Below, in pieces: positions 1-8,169 of a stretch of 64,000 bases of DNA. The stretch's first letter is position 1. The number at the start of each line of letters is the position of its first letter. The notes under the pieces were generated by a model, which ran no database searches, was not told where the DNA came from, and saw only the letters and a program-made list of their open reading frames with translations. Origin of the DNA: DMER64 sp041654355. Lineage in GTDB: Bacteria > Bacteroidota > Bacteroidia > Bacteroidales > UBA932. The stretch covers positions 1 to 64,000 of the forward strand of contig JBAZDQ010000006.1 in the NCBI GenBank assembly GCA_041654355.1. Direction: 5' to 3'. The translations under genes and the position numbers were made by a program.

Positions 1-127
1 CTCCGTTCCTGTCTTTATACCTTTCAGTTGTAGCCAGTGTTATGTTTGCTACTGCCGTCCCGCTTTCCAGATGACGGATCTCGGGATCCTTTCCCACGTT
101 TCCTATTAACATTACTTTATTCAACAT
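1..127 (-). CDS. ssb: Single-stranded DNA-binding protein (5' part only)
   Basis: The reverse strand from an ATG at 127 reads MLNKVMLIGNVGKDPEIRHL and continues through an AVANITLATTERYKD segment to the window edge. This is the first OB-fold strand pair of bacterial SSB, with the family's N-K-V-x-L-I-G-N-V-G-x-D-P-E-x-R signature. SSB coats single-stranded DNA during replication, repair and recombination. Only about 42 codons lie inside the window, so the C-terminal acidic tip cannot be examined. A weak -7-like TAACTTTA box sits on the same strand at 156-163. The gene follows aroE in the same direction after a 45-nt gap. Confidence 0.9.
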   Translation of the reverse strand, partial: MLNKVMLIGNVGKDPEIRHLESGTAVANITLATTERYKDRNG

Positions 128-172
128 AGTATATTTTGGTTTGAGTGATTCCCCGTAAAGTTACAATCTTTT

Positions 173-910
173 TTACAAACCCAGAAGTATGCGCATAGCC
201 TTTCTGTCAGGTTCAGTACCGGTCAGAAGTTTAAAACCTTCAACAGCCTGGTGATACAACCAGTAATACCCGTTCAGGTACAGGGCTCCTGCCCGTATGG
301 CGGCCTCTTTCAAGGGAGCTTCTGTATAGGAAGCATCCAGGATCACATGACTGCTGGTGAATCCTGTTCTAAGCGCCAGTACGGGATCCCAGGGAATAGT
401 GTTGACTACCAGGGAGCATTGCTTTAACAGATGAGGGATAGATGTCAGTGGCAATAATCCTTCCCGTGCGGTCCGGTTGGCAAGGTGTACCACGGCGCCT
501 GCCTGTTCCATGCCCACAGCTGCCGCGCGACCCGCTCCTCCAGCCCCAATAATCAGGACGTGCTTTCCATTGAGGATCGTGCCGGCATCCATGAAGCTGT
601 TTACCACTCCACATACATCAGTATTGCAGGCAGTCCAGCTGCCGTTTTTAAGGTAAATCAGATTGGTGGCATTGATCTCACTGACAGGAGTCTCCGTATG
701 TTGAACATACTGAATAAAATCAGCTTTAAAAGGCATGGTTATATTAACCCCCTGAATGCGAAAACGCCGCATCTCTTTCCACCCGGTAATGGCATCGGGA
801 ACCTCCAGTGTCAGGTAAGTGTCAGGGGGCAATAGCGGGTAAGCGGCCCGGAAAAGGGCGGGACTCATGCTGGATCTAACAGGATTTCCTATGATTGCAA
901 AAGGTCCCAT
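173..910 (-). CDS. aroE: Shikimate dehydrogenase (NADP)
   Basis: AroE reduces 3-dehydroshikimate to shikimate in the cytoplasmic aromatic amino acid pathway. The 245-residue protein has the substrate domain with the catalytic lysine in NITMPFK (K62) and the partner aspartate in NTD (D98), then the Rossmann dinucleotide loop GAGGAGRAA at about 122-130 and an NRT segment near 145 as in NADP-binding AroE. The early motif SMSPALF corresponds to the family's S-x-S-P shikimate-binding site. It is slightly shorter than E. coli AroE (272 aa), as is common in this phylum. It lies 5 nt downstream of the RNA methyltransferase gene, so lysS, the methyltransferase and aroE are probably one transcript. The other shikimate gene here, aroK, is 4 kb away in a different unit. 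Confidence 0.95.
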   Translation of the reverse strand: MGPFAIIGNPVRSSMSPALFRAAYPLLPPDTYLTLEVPDAITGWKEMRRFRIQGVNITMPFKADFIQYVQHTETPVSEINATNLIYLKNGSWTACNTDVCGVVNSFMDAGTILNGKHVLIIGAGGAGRAAAVGMEQAGAVVHLANRTAREGLLPLTSIPHLLKQCSLVVNTIPWDPVLALRTGFTSSHVILDASYTEAPLKEAAIRAGALYLNGYYWLYHQAVEGFKLLTGTEPDRKAMRILLGL

Positions 911-915
911 ACGTT

Positions 916-1701
916 CTATGTATTTCGCTGCCTGATTGCTTCAAAACAAAGTACGGCCGTAGCCACTGAAACATTCAGTGAATCGATCTTTCCTTTCATT
1001 GGTATCTTTACTTTCAAATGAGCACGTTCATTCCAAAAAGAACTCAGCCCCTTGTCTTCGGTTCCCATGGCCAGGGCAGTCGGTTTGGAAAGATCCTGCA
1101 GGTGGTACGGGACAGAAGACTGACAGCTGGCAGCAACTATCTGAATGTGGTTTTCAATTAACCACCTGTAAGCCACTTCAGAAGAACAGGTCAATGTAGG
1201 AACACTGAACAAACAGCCCAGAGATGCCCTGATGGTATTGGGATTGTAGAGATCTGTCAGGGGATCGCATACCAGCACAGCATCTGCTCCACAGGCATCA
1301 GCCGTACGCAGTATTGCCCCCAGGTTTCCCGGTTTCTCCACAGATTCCAGAACGATGATCAGGGGAGAAGCGGACAGTTTGATATCTTTCAGTGCCGGGT
1401 AACGACTGTACATTAAGGCCAAAACCCCTTCCGAACTTCCCCTGTAAGCCAGTTTTTCATACAATGCGGGATCGATCTCTTCCACCACAGGTGCTTTAGC
1501 CGTAAAGAAGGCTGCCTTGTCCGGGTCCGATAAAAGGGGAGAGCAGATATACAAACTGTGAACGGAAAATCCGCTCTGTAGTGCAATTTCCAGCTCACGC
1601 ACTCCTTCAATCACAAACAACCGTTCTTCCCGTCGTTCGCGGGATTTTTCCATCAGCAAACGGATTTGTCTGATCCTGGGATTATGAGCCGAGGAGATCA
1701 T
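916..1701 (-). CDS. TrmH/SpoU-family RNA 2'-O-methyltransferase
   Basis: A SPOUT-fold methyltransferase of the SpoU/TrmH family, expected to methylate a ribose 2'-OH in rRNA or tRNA using S-adenosylmethionine. The 261-residue protein has an N-terminal substrate-binding domain (SSAHNPRIRQIRLL, FVIEGVRELE) followed by the three SpoU motifs: NLGAILRTADACGAD, then LAMGTEDKGLS, then IPMKGKIDSLNVSVATAV, which together form the knotted cofactor site. I chose the ATG at 1701 because it gives the family start MISSAHNPRI and leaves 2 nt after the lysS stop; a longer reading frame from 1773 would run through the lysS 3' end. The target nucleotide cannot be told from sequence, so I leave the symbol empty (RlmB-like is the nearest description). 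Confidence 0.9.
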   Translation of the reverse strand: MISSAHNPRIRQIRLLMEKSRERREERLFVIEGVRELEIALQSGFSVHSLYICSPLLSDPDKAAFFTAKAPVVEEIDPALYEKLAYRGSSEGVLALMYSRYPALKDIKLSASPLIIVLESVEKPGNLGAILRTADACGADAVLVCDPLTDLYNPNTIRASLGCLFSVPTLTCSSEVAYRWLIENHIQIVAASCQSSVPYHLQDLSKPTALAMGTEDKGLSSFWNERAHLKVKIPMKGKIDSLNVSVATAVLCFEAIRQRNT

Positions 1702-1703
1702 TT

Positions 1704-3212
1704 TTACTCCGGTCGCATTTGCGGAAAGAACAGCACATCCTGGATACTTGCCGAGTTGGTCATCAACATGCAAAGACGGTCAACGCCTATACCCATTCCC
1801 GAGGTAGGCGGCATACCGAATTCCAGCGCCCGGATAAAGTCCATATCTATGAACATGGCTTCATCATCCCCTTTTTCTTTGAGTTTCAATTGATCCCTGA
1901 ATCGTTCCAGCTGGTCCAGGGGATCATTCAGTTCCGAATAGGCATTGGCCAGTTCTTTCCCGTTTACAAACAACTCAAACCGTTCTGTCAGATGCGGATC
2001 TTCACGATGCTTTTTAGTAAGCGGTGAAGTTGCTTTTGGATAATCAGTAACAAAAGTAGGCTGGATCAGGTGTTTTTCACAATACTCCCCAAAAATGGCA
2101 TCAATCAGCTTGCCTTTTCCCATGGAAGGAGTAACAGGAACGTTCAGATCCCGGCATGTTTTCCGGAGTACTTCTTCGTCCATATCAGATACATCCACCC
2201 CCGCATATTCCTTTATGGCTCCCAACATGGTAACCCTGCGGAAAGGTCTTTTCCAGTCTATGATCCTGTCTGCCAAAGGTATCTGAGTGGTTCCGTGAAG
2301 TTCCAGGGCGACCTTTTCTACCATTTTTTCGGTAAAATCCATCATCCAGAAATAATCTTTGTAAGCCACGTATATCTCTAAAACTGTAAATTCCGGATTG
2401 TGAGTACGGTCCATCCCTTCGTTCCGGAAATCTTTTGAAAATTCATAGACGCCGGGGAATCCTCCTACGATCAGTTTTTTCAGGTACAGTTCATTAGCGA
2501 TCCTCATGTACAGAGGAATATCAAGTGCGTTGTGATGTGTCACAAAAGGACGTGCGTTGGCTCCTCCCGGGATCGGTTGCAATATGGGGGTTTCCACCTC
2601 CAGGTAACCATGGCTGTTAAAAAATTCCCGCATCACATTGACCATCTTTGTTCTTTTCACAAAGGTTTCCCTGACTTCCGGATTCACAATCAGGTCCACG
2701 TAACGCATGCGGTACCGTTGTTCGGGATCGGTAAAAGCATCGTAAAGCCGTCCTTCCTTTTCTTTAACAATAGGCAGTACCCTCAGGGACTTGCTCAACA
2801 GAACCAGTTCTTTCGCATGTACCGATACTTCTCCTGTTTTGGTAATAAAGGCAAATCCTTTGATTCCCACTATATCGCCAATGTCCAGCAATTTTTTAAA
2901 AACGGTGTTGTATAAAGTTTTGTCTTCTCCGGGACATATATCATCTCTTTTCAGATATACCTGGATACGTCCCGTATGATCCTGAATAACCATAAAAGAG
3001 GCGGCTCCCATGATCCTGCGGCTCATGATCCTTCCGGCAAGTGTCACTTCCTGAAAATTTCCCTTTTCATTATCATAGCCGGACAGAATTTCACGGGCAG
3101 TGGTATCTGCCGGATATTCAGCTGCAGGATAAGGATCAACACCCAGCTTTTCCAGCTCTTGCAACGCCTGGCGACGGATCTGTTCTTGTTCACTGATATG
3201 AGGATTCTCCAT
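1704..3212 (-). CDS. lysS: Lysyl-tRNA synthetase, class II
   Basis: Charges tRNA-Lys with lysine in the cytoplasm. The protein of 502 residues has the N-terminal OB-fold anticodon-binding domain (from about 50 to 150, including the strand GRIMSRRIMGAASFMVIQD), then the class II catalytic core with motif 2 (FRNEGMDRTHNPEFT, VLEIY) and motif 3 (GMGIGVDRLCMLMT). An in-frame TTG at 3230 exists, but the ATG at 3212 (MENPHISEQE) matches the usual Bacteroidales start and lies about 20 nt downstream of the -7 box at 3235-3242. It is the first gene of a leftward unit with the SpoU methyltransferase and aroE, and its promoter is back to back with that of recJ. Confidence 0.96.
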   Translation of the reverse strand: MENPHISEQEQIRRQALQELEKLGVDPYPAAEYPADTTAREILSGYDNEKGNFQEVTLAGRIMSRRIMGAASFMVIQDHTGRIQVYLKRDDICPGEDKTLYNTVFKKLLDIGDIVGIKGFAFITKTGEVSVHAKELVLLSKSLRVLPIVKEKEGRLYDAFTDPEQRYRMRYVDLIVNPEVRETFVKRTKMVNVMREFFNSHGYLEVETPILQPIPGGANARPFVTHHNALDIPLYMRIANELYLKKLIVGGFPGVYEFSKDFRNEGMDRTHNPEFTVLEIYVAYKDYFWMMDFTEKMVEKVALELHGTTQIPLADRIIDWKRPFRRVTMLGAIKEYAGVDVSDMDEEVLRKTCRDLNVPVTPSMGKGKLIDAIFGEYCEKHLIQPTFVTDYPKATSPLTKKHREDPHLTERFELFVNGKELANAYSELNDPLDQLERFRDQLKLKEKGDDEAMFIDMDFIRALEFGMPPTSGMGIGVDRLCMLMTNSASIQDVLFFPQMRPE

Positions 3213-3234
3213 AGAATTTGATTTTAGCAACCTG

Positions 3235-3242
3235 CAAAAGTA
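3235..3242 (-). promoter_or_regulatory. -7 promoter box for lysS
   Basis: Reverse strand reads TACTTTTG, a full match to the Bacteroidota -7 consensus TAnnTTTG. It lies 22 nt upstream of the lysS ATG at 3212, so the predicted transcript has a short leader and the upstream TTG at 3230 would sit at or outside the transcript end. A clear -33 TTTG is not visible. Confidence 0.6.
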
Positions 3243-3275
3243 AGCATTTTTTTACACGCATAAGGATTATATTCT

Positions 3276-3283
3276 TACCTTTG
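3276..3283 (+). promoter_or_regulatory. -7 promoter box for recJ
   Basis: TACCTTTG matches TAnnTTTG and ends 10 nt before the recJ ATG at 3294. With the usual spacing to the start site this leaves a leader of only a few nucleotides. It is divergent from the lysS box 34 nt away. Confidence 0.6.
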
Positions 3284-3293
3284 CAAGATTAAT

Positions 3294-5027
3294 ATGGCTT
3301 TGGACAAAAAATGGATTGTTAAAGAGCCCGGAAATCCGGCTCTGGTAAGGCAGCTGGCCTCTGATCTGGGAGTAGATCAGGCTTTGGCTAACCTTTTGGT
3401 TCAAAGAAATATAAAATCACTCTCACAAGCAAAAACCTTTTTCCGTCCCCAGCTGGAAGACCTCCATGACCCTTACCTGATGAAAGATATGGACAAAGCG
3501 GTCAAAAGGCTTGACAGGGCTATCCGGGAAAGTGAAAAAATACTGGTTTACGGAGATTATGATGTGGACGGTACTACTGCCGTGGCACTGGTTTATTCTT
3601 TCCTGCGAAAAGAGACGCCAATGGTCTCCTATTACATTCCCGACCGTTATACGGAAGGGTACGGAATATCACGTATAGGCATAGATGCGGCGGTGGAAGA
3701 AGGATGTACCCTCATTATTGCTCTGGATTGCGGGATCAAAGCAAATGAAAAAGTGGAATATGCCAGGCAGAAGGGTATAGATTTTATAATTTGTGATCAT
3801 CACCTGCCTGCGGAAGAATTGCCCCAGGCTTCTGCCGTGCTGGATGCCAAAAGGCTTGATTGTCATTATCCTTTTGATGAACTGAGCGGCTGTGGAGTGG
3901 GGTTCAAGCTCATGCAGGCCTATTGCATCCGTAAGAACATTCCCCTGGCTGAGCTGTATCCGTTCCTGGATCTGTTGGTAGTAAGCATAGCGTCTGATTT
4001 GGTATCCATAACCGGGGAGAACCGCATCCTGGCCCATTACGGACTGAAACAACTGAACGAAGCTCCCCGTAAAGGACTGCTATCGATTATCAAGCTGGCT
4101 GGGCTTGAAAAACACCAGATAACTATAGATGACATTGTCTTCAAGATAGGGCCGCGCATCAATGCGGCCGGCCGTATGGAATCCGGAAAAATGGCCGTTG
4201 ATTTGCTCATTTCCCGTACCGATGACGATGCTTCGCAAATTGGTCATACTATTAACGATCACAACGACGACAGAAAAAACATAGACCGGAAGATCACCCA
4301 GGAGGCACTGGCTATGGTCCGGGATATGCCCGGTCTGGAGAATAAAAAATCTACAGTGGTTTACAACCCCATATGGCATAAAGGTGTTGTGGGTATTGTG
4401 GCATCCCGTCTTGTGGAAAATTACTACCGTCCCACCATTGTCCTGACACGTTCAAACGGTTTTATAACGGGATCCGCCAGAAGCATTCCCGGTTTTGATC
4501 TCTATGAAGCCATAGAAAGTTGCAGTGATCTGCTGGAAAACTTCGGCGGTCATATGTATGCGGCCGGACTGACCATGAGCGAAAAGCATTACCAGGAATT
4601 CTGCCGCCGGTTTGAATCCATAGTAGCGGAAAAAGTGACTGATGAAATGCTCACCCCTTTGGTCAATATTGATACTTATCTGGACTTTAAACAAATAACT
4701 CCTAAATTCTTCCGGTTGTTGAAACAGTTCCAGCCTTTCGGCCCCGGGAACCTGTCCCCTGTATTTGTAACCGAAAACGTTTACGATAACGGAAACGGAC
4801 GCCTGGTGGGATCTGATTCAGGCCACCTGAAACTGGAATTGATCCAGGAAGAAGAACCTTACCGTCCCATATCAGCGATAGCTTTTAATCAAAGCCTGCA
4901 TTTTGAGCACATGCATAACGGGAATCCTGTAGATGTCTGTTATTCAGTGGCCGAGAATTATTACAGGGGTATAGCCAACATTCAGCTACGTATAAAAGAT
5001 ATCAAAGCCCGTGAGGTTATCGTTTAG
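3294..5027 (+). CDS. recJ: Single-stranded-DNA-specific exonuclease RecJ
   Basis: 5'-to-3' exonuclease acting on single-stranded DNA in recombination and mismatch or base-excision repair. The 577-residue protein carries the DHH-superfamily metal motifs: YGDYDVDG with aspartates 88, 90 and 92, the name-giving DHH at 168-170, and a DLVSI block near 237. The DHHA1 domain follows (IVASRLVENYYRPT, GSARSIPGFDL, then the GGHMYAAGL loop), then the C-terminal OB-fold nucleic-acid-binding region (PFGPGNLSPVF). Length is normal for RecJ. It is transcribed alone from its own promoter; its last 4 nt overlap the 3' end of the convergent aroK. Confidence 0.96.
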   Translation: MALDKKWIVKEPGNPALVRQLASDLGVDQALANLLVQRNIKSLSQAKTFFRPQLEDLHDPYLMKDMDKAVKRLDRAIRESEKILVYGDYDVDGTTAVALVYSFLRKETPMVSYYIPDRYTEGYGISRIGIDAAVEEGCTLIIALDCGIKANEKVEYARQKGIDFIICDHHLPAEELPQASAVLDAKRLDCHYPFDELSGCGVGFKLMQAYCIRKNIPLAELYPFLDLLVVSIASDLVSITGENRILAHYGLKQLNEAPRKGLLSIIKLAGLEKHQITIDDIVFKIGPRINAAGRMESGKMAVDLLISRTDDDASQIGHTINDHNDDRKNIDRKITQEALAMVRDMPGLENKKSTVVYNPIWHKGVVGIVASRLVENYYRPTIVLTRSNGFITGSARSIPGFDLYEAIESCSDLLENFGGHMYAAGLTMSEKHYQEFCRRFESIVAEKVTDEMLTPLVNIDTYLDFKQITPKFFRLLKQFQPFGPGNLSPVFVTENVYDNGNGRLVGSDSGHLKLELIQEEEPYRPISAIAFNQSLHFEHMHNGNPVDVCYSVAENYYRGIANIQLRIKDIKAREVIV

Positions 5028-5482
5028 GGAACGATTCTCTCATCAGCCTTCTTGTACCATTCTAAGCGCGAGTTATAAAGTTTTGTTGCATCTGCCTTTT
5101 TTAACAAAGGCCATCTTTCCGGTTCACCGGAGAGTCTTTTCAGGATTGTCTCCATAGGAGTGTCAATAAAAACCACATGCCCGTGGGTTTTCATAAATTC
5201 CAGGTTGTCGTAGAAACAAGGTGTTCCTCCTCCACAGGCCACTATGGTTGCCGGTTTTTCCGAATTAGTCCAGTTCCTTACTATCTCATGCAAGGTCTCC
5301 CTTTCAATTTTCCGGAAGGCTTTTTCTCCTTTCAGGCCCAGGATATCGCGGGGACTGATCCCGGTATTGTCAAGGATAACCTGATCCAGATCCACAAAAC
5401 GGGCATTTTGTGCCCGTGCGTTGCGGGCTGCAAGTGTGGTTTTCCCGGAGCCCATAAAACCTATATAAAAAACCAGTTTCAC
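5024..5482 (-). CDS. aroK: Shikimate kinase
   Basis: Phosphorylates shikimate at the 3-hydroxyl using ATP. The 152-residue protein, short for the family (about 170), has the P-loop GFMGSGKTT at 8-16, the shikimate-binding VDLDQVI, the RxxE helix (FRKIERE), the CGGGTP glycine loop, and the lid RWPLLKK. The C-terminus ends soon after the adenine-binding helix. The start is GTG (5480-5482); no ATG is better placed. It lies 11 nt downstream of parC on the same strand, so it is probably the third gene of a parE-parC-aroK transcript, and its tail overlaps recJ by 4 nt. Confidence 0.93.
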   Translation of the reverse strand: MKLVFYIGFMGSGKTTLAARNARAQNARFVDLDQVILDNTGISPRDILGLKGEKAFRKIERETLHEIVRNWTNSEKPATIVACGGGTPCFYDNLEFMKTHGHVVFIDTPMETILKRLSGEPERWPLLKKADATKLYNSRLEWYKKADERIVP

Positions 5483-5493
5483 AGTGAATGGGA

Positions 5494-8166
5494 TTATAGT
5501 AATGTCATTTGATAAGCATCCTCATCGTTGGAATTGGACAAAGACTTCTTATCTGCTACCGGAGCCGTAGGTGTTTCTCCCTGTGTAGCAGGTCCTTCCA
5601 GCTCAAAATCCAGGTCGTCCTCATGTCCGTTTTCCCCGGATTTCAGGGGACCCGTTTCCGGTTCAATGAATTCAATTTTTCCAACTTCCAGGGTAGTGAT
5701 GCGTTTGCCTTTGGCCCGGAAACTTTTGTCGTTAATAAATTCAACGGCATCAATGATCTCGGGCAGTCTCTTGGTATGTTTTCCGGTAAATGTGATCTGT
5801 ATTCTGGGGCATGCATCTTCTGAAATGTCAACAAGGTAAGATCCTTCGGCATCACTGATAAATGACTGGGGCAGATTTTCCGAGACTTCAAAACGACAGC
5901 GCTTCAGGTAAAAATAGCCTGAACCCCCATCGTAATAAACAGCCGTAAAGATCTTTTCCGGGTCCAGTCTTTCTATCAGCCGGATCTCCTGCTGATAACG
6001 GTTGCTCAGATCAAAGTTGGTGGTATAGAACGACCCGTCCAGGTTCATAGCCAAAAGATTTTCCCCTGAAAGAAATTCTCCCAGGTAAAGGCCCCTGCCA
6101 TCGTCGTTTAGTCTTTGAATGTCCTTGTCGAACCATATCTTACTGCCGCCCATGGTGGCAACTCCTTTGTCTTTGAGTGTGATTTTCTGTACGGCATAGC
6201 GACTTAGAATATTTCCCCGGCTGTTACGTCCTTTAATGGCCAGATCAAGAAAAGAAAATTCAAATATGAGTTTCTTGAGTTTGGGTCGTGCTTTCAGGAA
6301 TATCTTTATGGTTTCAACCTCACCGTTGGGATTGGCGGAGAACCAAAGGATCTGCGATCCGGGTTTTCCCTGGGCCAGGTTGTATTCTTTGTCCCTGGTT
6401 ATGCTGTTAACGGAAAATCGTTTTACGAACACTTTTCCGTTTTTACCGTCCCGGTAGACTACATTGTACACCGTACGGGTGTCTTTTTTTCTAAATATAC
6501 CGGTGTAGATAATGTCTTTCCCGAAGTAGACCTTTTCGGCAACTTTTCTAACAGAATACGTGCCGTCTTTCAAAAAAACGATGACCTCGTCAAGGTTCGA
6601 ACAATCACAAACGTACTCGGCTTTGTCGTCCTTTTTCATGTCAGTTCCCACAAACCCGGATTCACTATTGACATAAAGTTTGCAGTTGGCAAGGATCACC
6701 TTGGAAGCTTCTATGGTTTCAAAATCACAAATTTCTGTCCTGCGGGGGAAACGGCTGCCGTATTTATTCTTAAGGCTTTCAAAATAATCTATGGCGTATT
6801 GTGTCAGGTGTTCCAGGTGGTGTTGGACCCGGGCCATTTCCTGGTCCAGGGATTTGATGTGTTCCTCGGCTTTCTTTATGTCAAAACGGGAGATCTTTCG
6901 CACCGGCTTTTCAACCAGCTTCCGTATTTCGGCAGAGTTGAAGGGCCTTCGCAAACGATCCTTGTATCGGAGCATTTCGGTTTCCACATCCTGCAATTGT
7001 TTTTCCCACGTACGGGCATCGTTTTCCAAAACCCTGTAGACTTTTTCCTCGAAGAATATTTTTTCCAGGGAAGAGAAATGCCAGTCTTCTTCCAACTCGG
7101 CCATGCGTATCTCCAACTCGGCTTTTAAAAGATTCCGGGTGCGATCCGTACTGTAACGCAGCATATCTTCCACACTTATGACGAACGGTTTTCCGTCCAT
7201 GATAACGCAGGTGTCCGGAGACACCGATACCTCGCATTTAGTGAAAGCATACAATGCATCTATGGTCTTATCAGGAGAGACATCGTTGGCCAGATGGATC
7301 AGGATCTCTACCTGTTCTGCCGTATTATCATCAATTTTACGGATACGGATCTTTCCCTTGTCATTAGCTGTTATTATGGAACGGATCAGACTTTCAGTGG
7401 TCTGTCCGTATGGAATTTCGGTGATTGCCAGCGTCTTCTTGTCAATTTTGATGATGCGGGCCCTTACCTTCACACGGCTGATTTTGCCGCCAATACCTCC
7501 GTTGTAGTTACTGCAATCTATAAGACCGCCTGTAAGGAAATCAGGATACAATACAAATGATTCACCTTTAAGATGTGCTACAGAGCCATCCAGCAATTCA
7601 TTGAAATTGTGAGGCAGTATGCGGGTGGCCAGTCCAACGGCTATACCTTCGGCTCCCTGGGCCAGTAAAAGGGGAAATTTAACCGGCAACGATTCCGGTT
7701 CCTGGTTCCTGCCGTCGTAGGAAGGTACCCAGACTGTGGTTTTGGGATTGAATACCACATCCAGAGCAAATTTGCTCAACCGGGCTTCTATGTAACGTGG
7801 AGCTGCCGCGGAATCTCCTGTTAGGACATTGCCCCAGTTTCCCTGCGTATCCACTAAAAGATCTTTTTGTCCCAGCTGTACCAGGGCATCCCCAATGGAG
7901 GCGTCTCCGTGGGGATGAAATTGCATGGTGTGTCCTATGATATTGGCTACTTTATTGTAGCGTCCGTCTTCCATTCTTTTCATGGAATGCAGGATGCGGC
8001 GCTGGACTGGTTTCAGTCCGTCGGTGATATGAGGTACAGCCCGTTCCAGGATTACATAGGAAGAATATTCCAGGAACCAGTCTTTGAACATACCGGTTAA
8101 CCGGTATTTCTTATCTCCTTCTTCACTCAGGATATGTAAGTACTTCAATTGCTCTTCGCTCATCAT
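5494..8166 (-). CDS. parC: DNA topoisomerase IV subunit A
   Basis: Breakage-reunion subunit of type IIA topoisomerase IV, which decatenates daughter chromosomes. The 890-residue protein shows the winged-helix/tower region with GLKPVQRRILHSM, the HPHGDASIGDALV block and the catalytic tyrosine in AAPRYIEARL (Y125). A coiled-coil (about 395-470) and a C-terminal beta-pinwheel-like region follow, ending in an acidic, low-complexity tail. It is called ParC rather than GyrA because it lies next to a 610-residue parE and lacks an evident GyrA box; this is inference. Start alternatives are ATG at 8166 or 8163. It begins 3 nt after the parE stop codon. Confidence 0.92.
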   Translation of the reverse strand: MMSEEQLKYLHILSEEGDKKYRLTGMFKDWFLEYSSYVILERAVPHITDGLKPVQRRILHSMKRMEDGRYNKVANIIGHTMQFHPHGDASIGDALVQLGQKDLLVDTQGNWGNVLTGDSAAAPRYIEARLSKFALDVVFNPKTTVWVPSYDGRNQEPESLPVKFPLLLAQGAEGIAVGLATRILPHNFNELLDGSVAHLKGESFVLYPDFLTGGLIDCSNYNGGIGGKISRVKVRARIIKIDKKTLAITEIPYGQTTESLIRSIITANDKGKIRIRKIDDNTAEQVEILIHLANDVSPDKTIDALYAFTKCEVSVSPDTCVIMDGKPFVISVEDMLRYSTDRTRNLLKAELEIRMAELEEDWHFSSLEKIFFEEKVYRVLENDARTWEKQLQDVETEMLRYKDRLRRPFNSAEIRKLVEKPVRKISRFDIKKAEEHIKSLDQEMARVQHHLEHLTQYAIDYFESLKNKYGSRFPRRTEICDFETIEASKVILANCKLYVNSESGFVGTDMKKDDKAEYVCDCSNLDEVIVFLKDGTYSVRKVAEKVYFGKDIIYTGIFRKKDTRTVYNVVYRDGKNGKVFVKRFSVNSITRDKEYNLAQGKPGSQILWFSANPNGEVETIKIFLKARPKLKKLIFEFSFLDLAIKGRNSRGNILSRYAVQKITLKDKGVATMGGSKIWFDKDIQRLNDDGRGLYLGEFLSGENLLAMNLDGSFYTTNFDLSNRYQQEIRLIERLDPEKIFTAVYYDGGSGYFYLKRCRFEVSENLPQSFISDAEGSYLVDISEDACPRIQITFTGKHTKRLPEIIDAVEFINDKSFRAKGKRITTLEVGKIEFIEPETGPLKSGENGHEDDLDFELEGPATQGETPTAPVADKKSLSNSNDEDAYQMTLL

Positions 8167-8169
8167 GGC